Source of the DNA: Gamarada debralockiae
Lineage: Eukaryota; Ascomycota; Leotiomycetes; Helotiales; Hyphodiscaceae
Assembly: GCA_002803225.1 (NCBI GenBank)
Contig: NXFV01000321.1
Coordinates: 55,345 to 119,344 of the forward strand
DNA length: 64,000 nucleotides
Direction: 5' to 3'
In this document: one piece after another, positions 44,990 through 58,150 of the stretch
Numbering within the stretch: position 1 is the first letter of the stretch
Layout of the letters: each line of letters begins with the position of its first letter
Translations under genes and position numbers: made by a program
Notes under the pieces: model-generated
Database searches by the model: none
What the model was told of the DNA's origin: nothing
The model's input: only the letters and a program-made list of their open reading frames with translations

Positions 44990-46639
44990 TGCACAAGGAG
45001 CTTCATCTCGAGATCGCCGCGCATTTTAGATGGTCTCAGGATGACCCCCTTAACTTTCATATAGATGGCCCGTTGGATGTCACCGATCACCTCGCTTTTT
45101 GGATGGTCTCTTTTCAAGATGATTCTTAGAACATCCACGTACTGTAAATCCCTGATGTCTGATTATATTGTATTGCTACTACTGCCTTTCAATCTTTCTC
45201 ATTCACAAATGCAATCGATAACAACCGACACACCAGATTCCCTGGCGGGCAGGTTTACAGGAGCTCAATTTCAGAGGTAACTAAGCCATCGCCCACAACG
45301 AACTTACAGAGAGAAGAAGCCGTGAAAACCATCTCTCGGTTAGCATTAGAGGTTGATCCACCTGATGCAACGCCAACTAGACCACCACCGGAAATGAAGA
45401 TGAAAACAACACAACAGAGCCAGACTCCAGTCCTTCAAGCAAAGAGAGCTCGCGAGGGATCTGGGCAATCTGCGTCAGGAGTTCTACCGGCAAGGCTCTG
45501 AAAAATTGCAAAGGCTTCGTGAAACGGGCTATCGCTAGAGGATTTAGTACGGCGTGAAGTCAAGGCAGAAAGGGCTTGGATGGAATTGAGAAAGAGACCA
45601 GGTCACCCACTGAATACAAAATTTAGCAGTATCTGTAACCTACGATCAGCATGCATATTCACGTGCTCTGGTTCTTGTTGTAAACTACTTTGATTTCTCT
45701 ATTCTTTCTAAGTTAGATCCGATAAGTACTTTGTGTGAGCTGCCCCTTCTATGCCTTAAACTATAACCCACTCCGTACGAGATATACCGACTTATGTCTT
45801 CGCCGCTCTCGTCTTTTCTTCTCACAGCAAATTCATCTAAAGCGCACTGTCGGGGGCTGTGTTCCGTAGTGCCACGCCTCTAATGGTATACACTGTCTCG
45901 GATCTGGCACAGCTTATTCGCGGTTAAAAGGCTTTTATGTACTGACCCATCTCTTCTTACACTGTCCAGCTATTCGCGTTTCAAAGTCTGTTCAGCGGCT
46001 GGTGATGGTGATTGACCCGAGTCACCTTTTCAAAGAAGGTGTTGCGGCGGGGTTGGAGAGAACGACAGGATAAACCTTCGAAAAATGGTCACTACAGGCT
46101 CGCAGATAGCAAGGTAATTGTAAATATAACAGTTGTTTCTAGTGCAGCTAGTCGAGAACGATTCGGAAGGCCTGTGGTTAAAATATGAGATGCATGGGAC
46201 TCCAGTAGCACAAGAGTTCTATATAAGCAATGTAATTTCTTAAGTAGGAGCTTTGTGCTCAACTCAACATAGTATCTTAACACCATACTTGGTAACGTGC
46301 ATATCTTCTGTGATATCGTGATATCACACCTCTTGTTCAGGAACCCTTATATATCAACAGATCAACTTACTTTGTAGGGAAGCTTGCTTCTAATCTAAGG
46401 TTGTGGATCTTAGGTGCGTTACTACCTGGTTCTCGAGCGAAGATTCTGGGACCTCTAAGACAACAGGGGGGGTTAATAGATCGGATCTGTGAAGTTCTAA
46501 ATACAATTGACTTAATAGATTGGATTCGCCACAATAAAAAAAAAGCAAAGCATTAAATAACATAAGGCAGTTAAGATGATTTGACTGTTCTGGTAGAATG
46601 TCATCTGACCACGAATACCCCATCACGTGACTACTGGAA
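44990..46639. other. Gene-poor region with one coding-like relic
   Basis: A plus-strand frame near 45440-45540 reads KQRELARDLGNLRQEFYRQG then EKLQRLRETGYR and stops; it looks like a broken coiled coil. No start, splice site or family supports a gene. The rest shows nothing. Confidence 0.3.
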
Positions 46640-46770
46640 TGCACACCAGCTAGCGTGTTTACGGAGTATTTAAGAGCTTCGATTCCTAAAACCTCTCCCC
46701 TCTTTAGCTTAGTATTCTCGTAATACAGTGCTTCTTGCCAAGAGTCTTTCTACGTGAGACCCCCTTTGAT
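46640..46770 (+). repeat. LTR-like dispersed repeat, copy 3 (3' part)
   Basis: The block TTAGCTTAGTATTCTCGTA, then ATACAG, GCTTCTTGCC and AAGAGTCTT, aligns with 41930-42000. It is a diverged 3' half of the same repeat family. Confidence 0.45.
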
Positions 46771-48830
46771 AAGGCTGCCCCAGATGAACAACAAGAAAGA
46801 GGACGAGAAAGAGAGTTTAAAAGATAAAAAGGTTATAATAAAGAGCTGGAAAATGTGCATCACAAGGCAGAATTCCAGTCCTACCTTGCGATAGCGTTAA
46901 GAGCAAAAGCAAGAGACATGTTTTAAGGACGTATAGTAACACTAGGGGCCTATTCTGGCCTTAGGGGGCCATTCGGAACCCCTGATCCTTCTCGTCAAAA
47001 GTTGACTGTCTTGAGAATCACATTGCTAAAATAGTCCACCCCCCAGCACTACACTAAGGATGACAGGGGTCGAGTTACTAGGGGTAAGTGAGCAGAGGTG
47101 AGTGGTGGTAAGGAGGGGTGAGAAAAGCGGCGTGGGGCGGCGGCCTCGCGCAATGGAAGAACTGAGATGAAATAACAACAATGACTACTATAATATTGGT
47201 CTCAACAACGACAAAGCCGTCGACCATACGAAATCGTAAACCCCTATCTTCGGCCATCTTCTCAGCCATATCATATTACGAGAGAATCCGTGGATACAGT
47301 ATAGAGAAGGCCATGACTCAGTCTCGCACTTGTGCTTGCAAGTGAATCAAGTAATGGACACCTCTGCAGACGACGAGTGGTTTGTATGTCAGCGAGTGGC
47401 TTAATTGACTGGTAGGTATTTATTTTATTCGCAACCAGAAAGGGAACCAGCGAACAGAGATATCGTCAGCAATAGAAATTCTTCGCTACTGCACTGCCAT
47501 TTCGCCTCTCCTCGTGTCCTGTCAAGGCAAAACACAAACATCCTCGCTCAAACAAGCTACTACAACACCTAATCCCGCCCATGGAGAACCAGTCTTACTC
47601 CAGTTGTATATGTCCGCTTCGCTGACTCGCTGCTAGCCCTGTGCTGCGAGTTACCAAACCCACGATTCAAGCAATTCGTGGATCATTAGCACTAGAATCC
47701 CAATGATCGAGTATAACAGCAAACATACAATTTACTTCCAAGACTAACGAGGGCCGAACGAAACAGATGGGGGACCGAGGAGGAACCTTCTTGATAAAGG
47801 CTATTGTTTATCCGTGTCGTTGTTGAATCTCGTTTCGACGCTATGTTTTCGATATCGTCCCCTGCTTTGAGCCCAGTCATCAGGCTCTGTGTGAGCAATG
47901 GGGCTTTGTCGTGCCTTTTTGTCCCGTCTGGGTCCTCAAAGTCTTTCGGTGATTAAGGAACCGCGACAAATCACCCACTGGACTCAAATATCCCATTTAA
48001 GAGTAACATCAAATAGCTTCCTTGGGATGAAGCACCCGAGCTTCTGTAGTCTCTTTTAGGCCAATAAATCTTTCATCTAATATATGAACAGCTGATGCAC
48101 CTTTCCTCAATTTGCCTTCCTCTATCACAATCCTACAACATTCACCACAGACACTCGCCATTCCCATGTTATAATCTGTGTCCCCACTCCGTTCTTGCTG
48201 AAAATCAAGGCGTTGTAGCAATTTGAGAGGCCGCAAGGTGAGTATGCGGTCACTAGTTGGAGTGGCTATTTTTCAGCTTTTCGTTTCTCCAATATCAAGG
48301 ACCTAATGAATGTGTTATCCAGATCCTTTACATGTTTTATTTAAAAGAATTCCTATTCTTAGGATAGTCAGTGCTCGTTCCTTGATCGGCAGAGATAGAA
48401 ACTTTCAAAAGTCTCAAAGGCAGGTTCATGATATCCCTTAAACAAGGCGATTCAGGGCCATGCAATATTAGTGGATCGCTATATTCAGTGGATGAAATTG
48501 GTATGACCACTATAGTCTTTATTCTCACACTCACCCACTTACACCGAATACAATGACGGCTGAACTCATCCTGCTCTAATAAACCTATTTATTATTCTCA
48601 AAATTCTCTAACGTTTCATATTGCACAACCCAGTGAAACTATAATCGTTAAGTCCACATTGTATATTGAAACAAATAAAGTCTACTGATGTTGAATCTTG
48701 TAGTACTTAGATCTTGAAAGGAACAGATAAATACAACCTCTCAAAGCCAACACACAGTCTCCCAAGGGCCGATGAAATTCTCTCTTGATCGATAAGAACC
48801 TTGTGAATTCATATTGAAACCACATATTAC
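46771..48830. other. Gene-poor region
   Basis: Only short open frames. A minus-strand frame at 48009-48236 includes MASVCGECCRIVIEEGKLRK and may be a protein relic, but it cannot be assigned. No repeats or RNA genes were recognised. Confidence 0.35.
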
Positions 48831-49483
48831 TTAGAGATGGCCAAGAATGCATAGTTTACAATCCGCAGACTGTTTTCATATCAGAAATGCACACCAGAGT
48901 ATATCCTGTCAAAGGCGACTTACTGGGTTTGCAACATCGACCTCAATAGCAGCGGCGCATTTCGCATCTTCTTTTACGTCTGTATTATATTAATTGATTA
49001 TCCAGAGAGGGGGAATTTCAATACTTGCCTCGGCCAAGAGCAGCAGCTGCAAAACCACAGCTGACGATGATTGAAGCTTGGGCTCCGGCACATCCTAGAA
49101 CGGAATTAGACTTGAATCGAATCCATCCAATTGTCAACTTGGATAAATACATACTGAGAAATCGTGCAAAGCCACAATGCAAGCCAGGTACGTTTGATCT
49201 CTTCACAAGTCCTCTCTCTTCAACGCCTGGATCTACGATTTATTAACAATCGTTATTCAAAAGAATCCGAAGCAAAGCTTGGAGACAGGTATGATAGAAA
49301 CCAATCTTGAGGGAAGAACTTACTAGAGTAGTACTCATCTACAACAGCTTGCCAGGCTGCCAGGTCATCGACGGCGGCCGAAGTTCCAGCCTCCTCCGGA
49401 AGGCTTTCGTTGGAAACAGGAATTGCAACTGCTGTAGACATTGCAATCGGTAAGAGGAGGCAGGCTGCGAAGTTGAACCGCAT
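48831..49483 (-). CDS. Kex2-processed six-cysteine secreted peptide precursor, 132 aa
   Basis: Five exons on the minus strand join in frame: 49324-49483, 49155-49232, 49029-49094, 48924-48979 and 48831-48869. The third intron appears to use a GC donor (GCAAGT) with a CAG acceptor; the others are GT-AG. The product starts with a signal peptide (MRFNFAACLLLPIAMSTAVA), followed by an acidic propeptide and ERGLVKR, a dibasic Kex2 site at residues 64-65. The predicted mature peptide of 67 residues begins SNVPGLHCGFARFL and contains six cysteines (in HCG, RCA, SCG, KCA, DCK and LCI), suitable for three disulfides. The even Cys count, which needs the last two exons, supports the gene model. Such peptides act as antimicrobial, signalling or effector molecules, but which applies is unknown. 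Confidence 0.65.
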
Positions 49484-51719
49484 GTTTGAGAGATGTCGTT
49501 GAGAAGATCTTGAATAGTCGATATATGACTTGATTGATGATGAACGGAATCTTTAAAAAACGAAAGATTGGCGTCCTATTTATGATGCAAAGCTTATGGT
49601 CTAGTTTCATCAGAGCTATGGAAGATTTATAATATGTTAGACTTCACAGTGAACTTTTGTCACGCTCAGGTAGAGTAACTGCACCAAAGTATGTTCTCCC
49701 ATTATTTTTCCATGAAGAAGTTTTCATTCAGAAAGTCTACGAATAGAATCTAGAAGACGATCAACGTGCTTAAGACATCGCCTGATTGTTCCTGGTTATC
49801 TTCATTTTTGGATTGCTGTGGCGGAACAAGGGGCTGTACGTTGGTCCCTGTAACTGTCTTCTAAAGGAAGGTACTTTCTCTCCCTATCTATTTTTCGGTC
49901 AAAAGTGAAATTTCATTTGAAAAGCTTTACAAATAGAGTTTATAAGTCAATCAAGATGCTTCAGAAACGGGCTCCTTGTTCATGGGTGTCTCCATTGTCT
50001 AAGACCGGGGGGATAGGTGAATCCTAAACCCTGCGGACGCATGGTTTAGAATTCATTCTAGAAGCTGGTTTAATTAATCGTTTAGCAAGAAGCTGATATC
50101 TTAATCTTAAAATTCGGTACGGCATTAAATTCTCCGTAACTTTAAAACGCTTAGACCTTGTTTTCCAAGTGCCGTCAAACACAATGCGGCTTCCAACTCA
50201 AAGAAAAGGTGTATAACATTAGTACAAGATCATATTATCTATCTCGTTGATATGTATGCTCGAGCGTACGTGTACTTTGATGGAACCTTCCACTTGTAGA
50301 GAAACCAATATTGTTCAATATGCTTCTTGATGGACAGTAAAAGCCCGGTAGGAAATTATCCGGGCCCATTACAGTAAGAAACTAAATGCATTCAGACGCC
50401 GCTAATGCATGCCAAGAAAGTTTGCTGAGCTTAATGATACTACTATCCAACCCTATAGAGGTAAGAGAAAACTCGGATTGTGGAGACAGTGGAAAAATCA
50501 AGGGCCTTGGGGGCTCCTACCCCTAATCCTGGTTTCAGGTACTTGCCTTTATGAAGAAGGTGACATTCTGTTGGCTTTCCGAGGGCCACTGACGCCTACA
50601 AAGCTTTAGAATCGAGGTATTAAGCCCTCGCTAATCCGACTAATAGGACCTGTTATTTGAGTAAAAATTCAGACAATCGGATATTTTACCAAAGCACCCC
50701 CTTTGAAAAGGCCTCATACAGTTCCTAATTCCCTGTTAAATCCCCACCACACCAAAAATTCCCACCTAATTAGACTAGTACAGTTTTATAACAGCCTTTA
50801 TTATCAAATACCCACCAAGAATTTTGCTTTGTAAATTGAAATGCGATTACATCTGTAGTGAATGTATTAAATTGGATATTAATATTATGATTTTTTATAT
50901 CGCGCTGGTAAATTAATCCATCCTCCGGGTCTGCATTTAATTTCGGACCCCTCCCCTTTCCCCCTTCTTTCTCTTATACCACATTAACCTCTTCTATAAA
51001 CCTTATTATCTTCGTAGAATCATCGGAAGCCTCCTTAGGTAGTAGTGCTATATTAAATGACTTCTTTTCGTTCTTCTTTGGCAGCTTAGATTGCTTTTTT
51101 GAAACCCTCCTCTTTAGTTAATTTATTAACCGTGTTCTGAGCCTTGACGTCTTTCTCTACCTAACGCTATAAAGCCTTCTGCCAGACCTCTCCATCCTTT
51201 CTGTACTTGTTCTCTACGGCCTCTGTCTTTTTCGTATCTTTCCTGGCCTTTTTAGCTGCCTCCCCAGCCTCTTTTTTTGTTGTTATGAGGGCCCTGAAAC
51301 TGTGGTGCATACGCAGAACGGGCATAAAGTGACGGCATTATGGCGAATTTTGACTCGGATGGTTTGAAAATAATAGGAGCCAGAGAACAACATGGGTTAC
51401 TTACTTGCACGAAAGAAGTCGTCATTCTCCCTTCGCGATAAACAATCAGAAGCCGGCTCATCACAGCTAGCTCTATTGATCAAAAGCCAAGAGAGGTCAA
51501 AAGTGTTCTATAAAAGTTGCGAGTTATGAAACTATACTTGCAACTAAGGGCAGCTTCATGAGCAAATCCGAACTAAGTGTCATAGCTACGAGCAAGAGCG
51601 TTTGCCGAACGTTCGTCCAAGGTGGGGTAAAAATTCCCTGACGATTCCTTGTTTTGTGATAATCTATTTCCAAGGAACATGTGAGATGGTACGAAACAAA
51701 AATGATGCGAGAGCTGCCC
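49484..51719. other. Gene-poor, AT-rich region with a decayed transposon-like stretch
   Basis: On the minus strand between 51060 and 51290 a Lys/Glu-rich frame with several stops (EAAKKARKDTKKTEAVENKY) resembles the charged C-terminal tail of Fot1/pogo-type transposases, but nothing of the catalytic part was found. The remainder shows no gene. Confidence 0.35.
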
Positions 51720-52457
51720 ATGTATTTCATCATTAGTAGTCCCTCCTACAGAAATCCTGGCCATACACTGCGTCATGTATCTCAAGATTTTAATGGAAAG
51801 TGTTAACGAAGGCTGGAACAATTCCATCCTTATCACTAAGACTTGTCCGCAACCTAACCTCTTTGTAGGATCCAGGGGGAAGGCGTTCACGGAAGAGTAG
51901 CTCAAAAGGCTTAAACAGTTTGTGAGCGAGCCCACAGACACTTCTTTCCTTATGGTCACGTATTCGATGTACTTCCCGTTCCTTGGGTGCGAAGTAAAGT
52001 GTAGTGCCCCAGCACTTGATATCACAGACCGATATAATACTCATAGCAAGACGATGGCGATGAGAGGTGTTGTGGAACTCTTCAAGCTTGTGAAGGGCGA
52101 CAAAGAGCTATATCGAGAAATCCTCATATTTTCAATCTCGCACGATTATAGCAGTAATGATCTATTGTCGCTACGCTTTAATCAATGGAAGCAAGACTGT
52201 CTTTTATCGCCACCCGATTAAGAAGTTTGATTTCACGAGCAAAGAAAGCAAAGACTAATGGACCCTCTTACAAATTCACCAAAAAGGTCTACGATATACG
52301 GATCCCAACTTACTTAAAAAGAATCTATCTAGTTATCGATCAGTTGGCGCCCGATCTGGACTTTAAGGTTTCACAGCAATCCGAGCCAGGGGAATCCAGA
52401 CTCTCACAGAGGCTAGAAGGTCACCATCTCTCTGATTCTCTTACTTCTTCAGGATAG
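51720..52457 (+). pseudogene. Decayed gene of the fungal DUF7924-type family
   Basis: The plus strand reads WNNSILITKTCPQPNLFVGS, one stop (TAG near 51900), LKRLKQFVSEPTDTSFLMVT, YFPFLGCEVKCSAPALDITD and THSKTMAMRGVVELFKLVKG and then FSISHD. A frame change gives YALINGSKTVFYRHPIKKFD, a second one TNGPSYKFTKKVYDIRIPTY and LVIDQLAPDLDF. This order matches a large fungus-specific family whose members often occur in many copies in Leotiomycetes and Sordariomycetes. The assignment to DUF7924 is from memory of the motif order. One stop and two frame changes show that this copy is dead. Confidence 0.6.
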
Positions 52458-53250
52458 AGAAAATCTCAATACAGCCACTTCCTCAGCACAATCTCGCCGC
52501 TACATGAATCTCACGATGACCAGCAGGCACAGAAGCTATCCAGCCGCTCGATCAATGTACTACCGCCAAGACGACTCTGCCTCTCTTGCTCACATAGATC
52601 TCAGCGCCTGGCACGGATCTTAGTATGTCTTCCTGATGCAATTTCATATCTGTGTGGATCCCACGATGTCAGGAAGCACACTAGCTGGTGGTACCCTTAC
52701 ATCTCTTGATCTTGCCGATATTTCGTAATCTTACACGGTAGATTGTCTAAGAGAAGCACGCATAGCGGGACAGTTGTGTGTATATTCGAGGGCGAGTTCC
52801 TTATAATAGAGACGTTGAATAAGTTGCTCAGTAAATTGAGGCTATATACTTATATACGATGACGTTGAATTGGTGGTCGATAAATTGTGTTGTATTTTCA
52901 GGCTGAATCAGCAACATGTCACTGTAGTGATAAACTTGAATAGCAGTTGCTATTCTATAGTGATACACGTAGCATGTATTTATAGGGAGTGAAACTCTGT
53001 AGGCAGCAGCACTAGAGCCTGTAACTAAGCCTCCTTCAGGCTTCCCTCACTGTAGCCTACAGGTTACAGTGCCACTCTGCAGGATTCAGTAGCAGCCTAT
53101 TGATTCACGCTCAAAATGCAACCACCGCCCAGCTAAATGACACTCACGTGACCGACCATTGCGAAAGACCATCATGACCTTTCTCCAACCCTGCAAGGCC
53201 GAGAAGGGTTTGACGAACAGATCCGTTTCTGTGTGTAATATCTCCTTACT
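52458..53250. other. Intergenic region with short direct repeats
   Basis: GACGTTGAAT occurs at about 52811 and 52861, and CTGTAGGC/CTGTAACT-type words cluster at 52990-53060, reminiscent of LTR ends. No complete element could be defined. Confidence 0.35.
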
Positions 53251-56200
53251 CTACCGCCGAGACACGCAGCACAATATACCAGTCTTGGCTAAGAAGAAGA
53301 GAGCTCCAAAGAATCGAAAAAATGATAAACCGGCAGTTGCCCACAAAATAGCATGGAAATAGTTAGTGGTGCGTGTGGTTGGGGAATTCTAAAACATGAA
53401 ATCAAATTAGCACATTGCGGATGCCGTTATGCTAATTATATTGATAGTAGGTTGAGCTATTCAGAGCAGGAACCCTGGGGTAAATGAGAGAGTAAAATGC
53501 ATACCGTAAAAGAAATTCCGTTCAGGCTCTCACTTGTAATGCAGATAGCGAGAATTGCGTTGGAGAACGTCCATAACAAGACCAACTTTGTGCGGAAAGC
53601 TTTATATGAATCATCCAAGCTTCTCTCATCCTTTTCAAGTTGCTCAACAAATGGCATCAATGCCAGCTTGACAGTCTTCGCAAATTGACTGTCAATATCA
53701 GCTTGCGATTTGTCAACCTCTTCAATAAAGGTGCCGCTGAATTTCCCTTCCTTCTTGATTTTTGCTGATGGGAGAGCATCGGCTTTATCAGACCCTTTGG
53801 TTCCCCATGACACATCATGCCAGTTGCAAAAGGCATAAACCATTAGGATGTTAATAGAAGATGTCATTCCCACCATATAAACCCATAATGATGTGAATAT
53901 GTGCCATGGGTCCGTATAAAGAAGACTCGAGATGAAGTAAATGCCGTATGTCGACACAAGGGCGATAAGGACAATACCAGCCGAAGCGGAGCCGAAAAAG
54001 GACTTCAAAAACGCTCCTACACCCTTATGCAGATTGAAATCCAGGGTGCCTCCGGTAAAAGCATGAGCAACCAAGTAGAATGAGAGAATGAGCACGTATA
54101 GCTGAACAATAGCAAAATATAGAAATGATGCGTAATAGGAGTATTTTGCTCTAAGACAGTATTAGCCTGGTTTTCAACGTGGTAGAATTCTAAAAGGAAC
54201 ATCACTTACCCCTTTGGTCTGTTTCCTAGTGCCAACAAGAATTGCAGCGCCAAAACTCCCAGATAGCCATATTGTAGAATTGTATTTATTTTCGGTGTGG
54301 CTGTATTGCCGAATGGCCATCCTTTGTGTTTATTCGAGTCACTAGGGGTTCCCACCAAGTCCATAATGACCGAGGTGGTCAACCAGTAAGATGCTAAGCA
54401 GTTCTCGTATTAGCCAGAAGGAATTCCACAGGGAAATGAAAGAGAAATCGAAGATCGACTTACAGAGTGAGAACCAGCTCATTAAAATATTGCAGAAGGC
54501 GTAGATAGCTTGAATATGTAGGAAGAACAAGCGAATGATACCATGGCCGCTTTTATAGATTCGACCAAAGTGCATCATAGAGTAAAGACCCGCAGCGAAG
54601 GAGCCATTAAGCCAACGCCGTCGCTGACTAATGAATTCGGGTGCTCTTTCAGGGACGTCTGTCTCAGCCTTTGCGGCCTTAACATATGTTAGATGCCATT
54701 TGAATCCTGCTTTGGCCACGAGCTCAAAGCAAAGAATCCGATCCTCAGCTAAGAACATATTCTTTTTAAAGATATTCATCCCCTCAATACCTTTCTTCCC
54801 AAGCTTCTTTGAGAGGGTATGATCTCCGTGAAAATACTGCTCCAAAGGTCGACCCATAATTGCACGATAGCGGTAAGCTGAGAATGCTCCAGGTAGCACA
54901 CTGACATAGCCGAATGAGCTTTCCAGTGGTTTATCCAGAATATTAGAAATTTTATACTCAAAGTTCTGGGCAGCCACCAATGGATTCAGCAGTTTCTCCC
55001 ACCTTTTACCCAACATAGCGTGGATCTCACCACACGCGCCGCCCAGATCTTTGTCATTGTAAAAGGCCTCCCATAAGGCTAACAGAGACTTTCGTCCAGG
55101 TCTAGTGCCGGCATCAAGCAAGATGCAGATCTCAGGATTTAGAATCCGACTAAAAGCATTAAAGAGCCACCTGTGGGAGTTGATTTTCTTACTGTTCCTT
55201 TGCTTGAGACAGAAGATCATTTGAACAGGTGGGAAAGCTTTAGGACCGTCAGGTGAAGGACGCACCAACCGTTGGTTCGGTGTGACTGAAAGCTGCGTCG
55301 TGTACTCGAACTACCCAGGGTCAATAATCGGGGGTCAGAGAATGGGAGGGGCAAAGAGGGACATACGATATGAGCAATCGTCTCTCTACCATCGACATCT
55401 TTTTTCATTATCCCTTCTTGATAAACTCCTATTGTCGCCAGAACATCAAGAGTATTCTTATCACAGGGATCAATGCCATCAAAGACAAGACAGACCACAA
55501 TCTTCTGCCAAGCAGGTCCTCCCTTATTCCAAAATTCAGACTTCTCCAAACTGACAATATCTTTAATGTTCTGCATAACTCCATGTAGTGTTCTCGCAGT
55601 AAGCACTTTATCCTCATTATAGTAAGTGATAGCAATGAGGAGCTCAGTATGACGATTATACATCGCAGGACGGAGATTGTAGCCGTTGCGTAGGGTGAAT
55701 TCATCAGGATCGCAGGTGGCAGCAGTATCTAGAGTAAGTCAGTCTTCCTTTCAAGACAATCTCATTCTGGTTTGATATCTACTAGATATGACGTACATCT
55801 CAGATTTGTGAATTCCTCCGAAATTCCATCCTCCAAGTCTCGATATTCTGGCTGAATTGCGTTTTTAATAGCACTGGGAACAGGGTAGTCGGCGCTGAGA
55901 ATAGATCCCTTAACCAGCTTAATCTTTCTAGTTCCATGTCGATGTAAATCACCTGGACTGAAAACTTGACTCCGCCGCCATGGTTCGGTATCGAAGGTAT
56001 CGTCTTTGGACGAAAGTATGCCATCATCAACTTTGTGTGGGATGGCCAGTTGATCAATAGGAGATGCTAAGTACATCGAGGGCGGGCTCCGAGAGGAGTC
56101 GTGGTAAGACACAGCCTCCGACATGGGAGAATCACGAATTTCGTTCAAGCAATAGCCCGAACTCGATTCCTCCAGGGGATGATAAACTTTTGTAGGACTC

Positions 56201-56489
56201 GTATGGAAAGATTCATTGGAAAAGTTTGACTGGTTCGGATGAAGTAGAGACAGTGTAGAACCTCTCTGATCGTGTTTTGCATCATTCCCATGATATTGCT
56301 ATAAGGGGGATATCTCAATCAGTGTCATAGGAGATAACAATAAGTGGTGATTGAACAAGGATGAGAACCGGTATAGACGTGATTGAACTTGACCAGGCAA
56401 GATCAGACACTTACTTTGTGCAAAGAGATATCACTAAGATCATGGCTATCTACGGCCCCTTGATGAAGATGAAAGCGTTGCTTCTCCAT
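53251..56489 (-). CDS. Chitin synthase, class I/II type, 917 aa
   Basis: Seven exons on the minus strand: 56415-56489, 55797-56298, 55367-55728, 54464-55310, 54210-54393, 53505-54150 and 53251-53388, all with in-phase joins. Residues about 130-220 form the chitin synthase N domain ([20 protein letters not shown] and [20 protein letters not shown]). The glycosyltransferase-2 core holds [17 protein letters not shown] (about 378-386), AEDRIL (EDR 502-504) and the catalytic QRRRW (542-546) followed by LNGS. About seven membrane helices follow, with [19 protein letters not shown] between them, and the end is CCVSRR. The lack of a myosin or cytochrome b5 domain places it in division 1; the [12 protein letters not shown] loop favours class I. 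The enzyme polymerises UDP-GlcNAc into cell-wall chitin at the plasma membrane. Confidence 0.93.
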
Positions 56490-57900
56490 GATGGGGGACT
56501 TCGCGAGGGTAGGAAAAAGTGAAAGAGAGACAATATGAACGAGCGAATGAAAGGGGATGAAGAGCCGAGTCAACATATCAAAGACCAGGCAACAGAAGAA
56601 TACATAAGCGGGTGACTGATGAGCTCTTAAATGTTCTCAGTGGAGACTTCTGCAGAGCTCTGAGCGGCATGTCAAGCATGGAAACCAAGTCGTACGCATT
56701 CGGGTGTTTCGGTGTCTCTCCGCAGATCTCACGCGTTCCAGGATGCCGTGGAAGATGACGAGTCGCTAGTCACCAGCCGTCGGCACCATGACAGAGCTTG
56801 TCTTGAGGATCAGGATTCATTTGCACCAGGTGCGAATCTTACTAACACTCGCGCCTACTTCTGTGGTATTCAATTTCGAGTCAAGTCTTTCCTTTCCCTC
56901 TGCTTCGTCATTATTCGTCAATCTTTTCGGTGGCGCTCGGTTGCCGCTCCGAAAAAACTGCCCTGTCAGCCCGTATTAATTCGCTCAACTGAATGTCATC
57001 GAAAGGAGGGATAAATTTTTGCGTGCGTCATTGTTCGTGTGCTAGCCCCGAATCCATCACGCGTACAATCAGCAATAGCCGTTTTGATCGTACTTTCCCG
57101 GAAATATACGAGGGCTATGATGTGGTGGATTGTGGAATGTGGTCTCTCATTGCTGTCCGGCTGATTCCGAGGATTTGATCTTATCTGACAGACAAATACT
57201 TTGCTACGCTTCAGTTTCTGGAGCTCTTTCTCAATGAATAGGCTGCAAGAGAAGCGAGTAACATGTTGTGTTAGTTGTCAAGTCTCGATTAGAGGCAAGA
57301 CAGAGAATTGATTTATTTTAATGCGCGGGCCAGTACTATTCTCATAGTTTGACATAGGAAAATGGACTCGTCCCTGTAACTATGAATCCACTGTATAATG
57401 CTTCTCAAAGGAGCACTCTAACCTCTTCCTCTGGCTGATACCCTGAGTTTGTTTGGTGCCAGGAGTCCATTTCAAACGTATTTATTGTGTCCGGAACATT
57501 TTGAGGTATTGGATAAACCTTCTTGATCTATTATTGAATGCTTTAAGGCTGTCTTATTCAAAGTAACGAAATAATCTCGGTGGTTCACTTCGTTTTGCAA
57601 TGTTTTCCTAGGCTTGAATGGTCCAAACGGAGGTGCAATGAGAAAGGGACATCCGTGTGAGGTTGTAAGCCAACCACCGTGACGAATCCGACAATTGCAA
57701 TATGGTGACTCCATTCCCTGAAGGCATGTTTGCCATAAATCGAGGCAATGCCGGATGAGTTAATGCCGCGTGATCAGGACCGATCTGCAATTCTTCGTTA
57801 GAATAGGTCCTGGACCTTTCGTTTCACAGCGCCTCCAGTCGGATTCCTCACAAGCAGGACGGCACTACAAAACCCTTTGCCAAATTTTAGTGTAAAATTG
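56490..57900. other. Upstream region of chitin synthase, no gene seen
   Basis: It must contain the chitin synthase promoter (close to 56490). Open frames at 56712-57178 and 57472-57790 lack family resemblance. Confidence 0.45.
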
Positions 57901-57916
57901 GCCTAACAAGTCTTGA

Positions 57917-58150
57917 TTTGGGATCAACTCTTAACTTTTGTAATATTAAAGCTGTAGGCCTAACATTTGACATTATAATAAAGCACAAGCTAACATATCC
58001 TTTATACAAACATTGCTTTAGTAGATAAAAAGTTATATATAGTTAAACCGAAGTAAAGTTAAAGGACTATAGGCTAGATTTAGGATCAATTCTTAACTTT
58101 AGTAATACTAGAGCTATAAGCCTAAAATTTAGAATATAATATAGTAAAGG
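57917..58150. repeat. Two diverged copies of a roughly 75-base AT-rich repeat
   Basis: The block GGATCAA(C/T)TCTTAACTTT, then AGCT(G/A)TA(G/A)GCCTAA, occurs at about 57919-57990 and again at about 58083-58150, a spacing of about 163 bases. Differences are mainly transitions. Confidence 0.5.

Noticed and set aside
48009..48534. Minus-strand frames with CGECC and a short hydrophobic piece
   Set aside because: Too short, no joining introns and no recognisable family; mentioned only as a possible relic.
50409..50609. 66-residue plus-strand frame in AT-rich DNA
   Set aside because: Isolated and without homology clues.
56712..57178. Plus-strand frames upstream of chitin synthase
   Set aside because: No family resemblance and overlapping frames; this is promoter territory.
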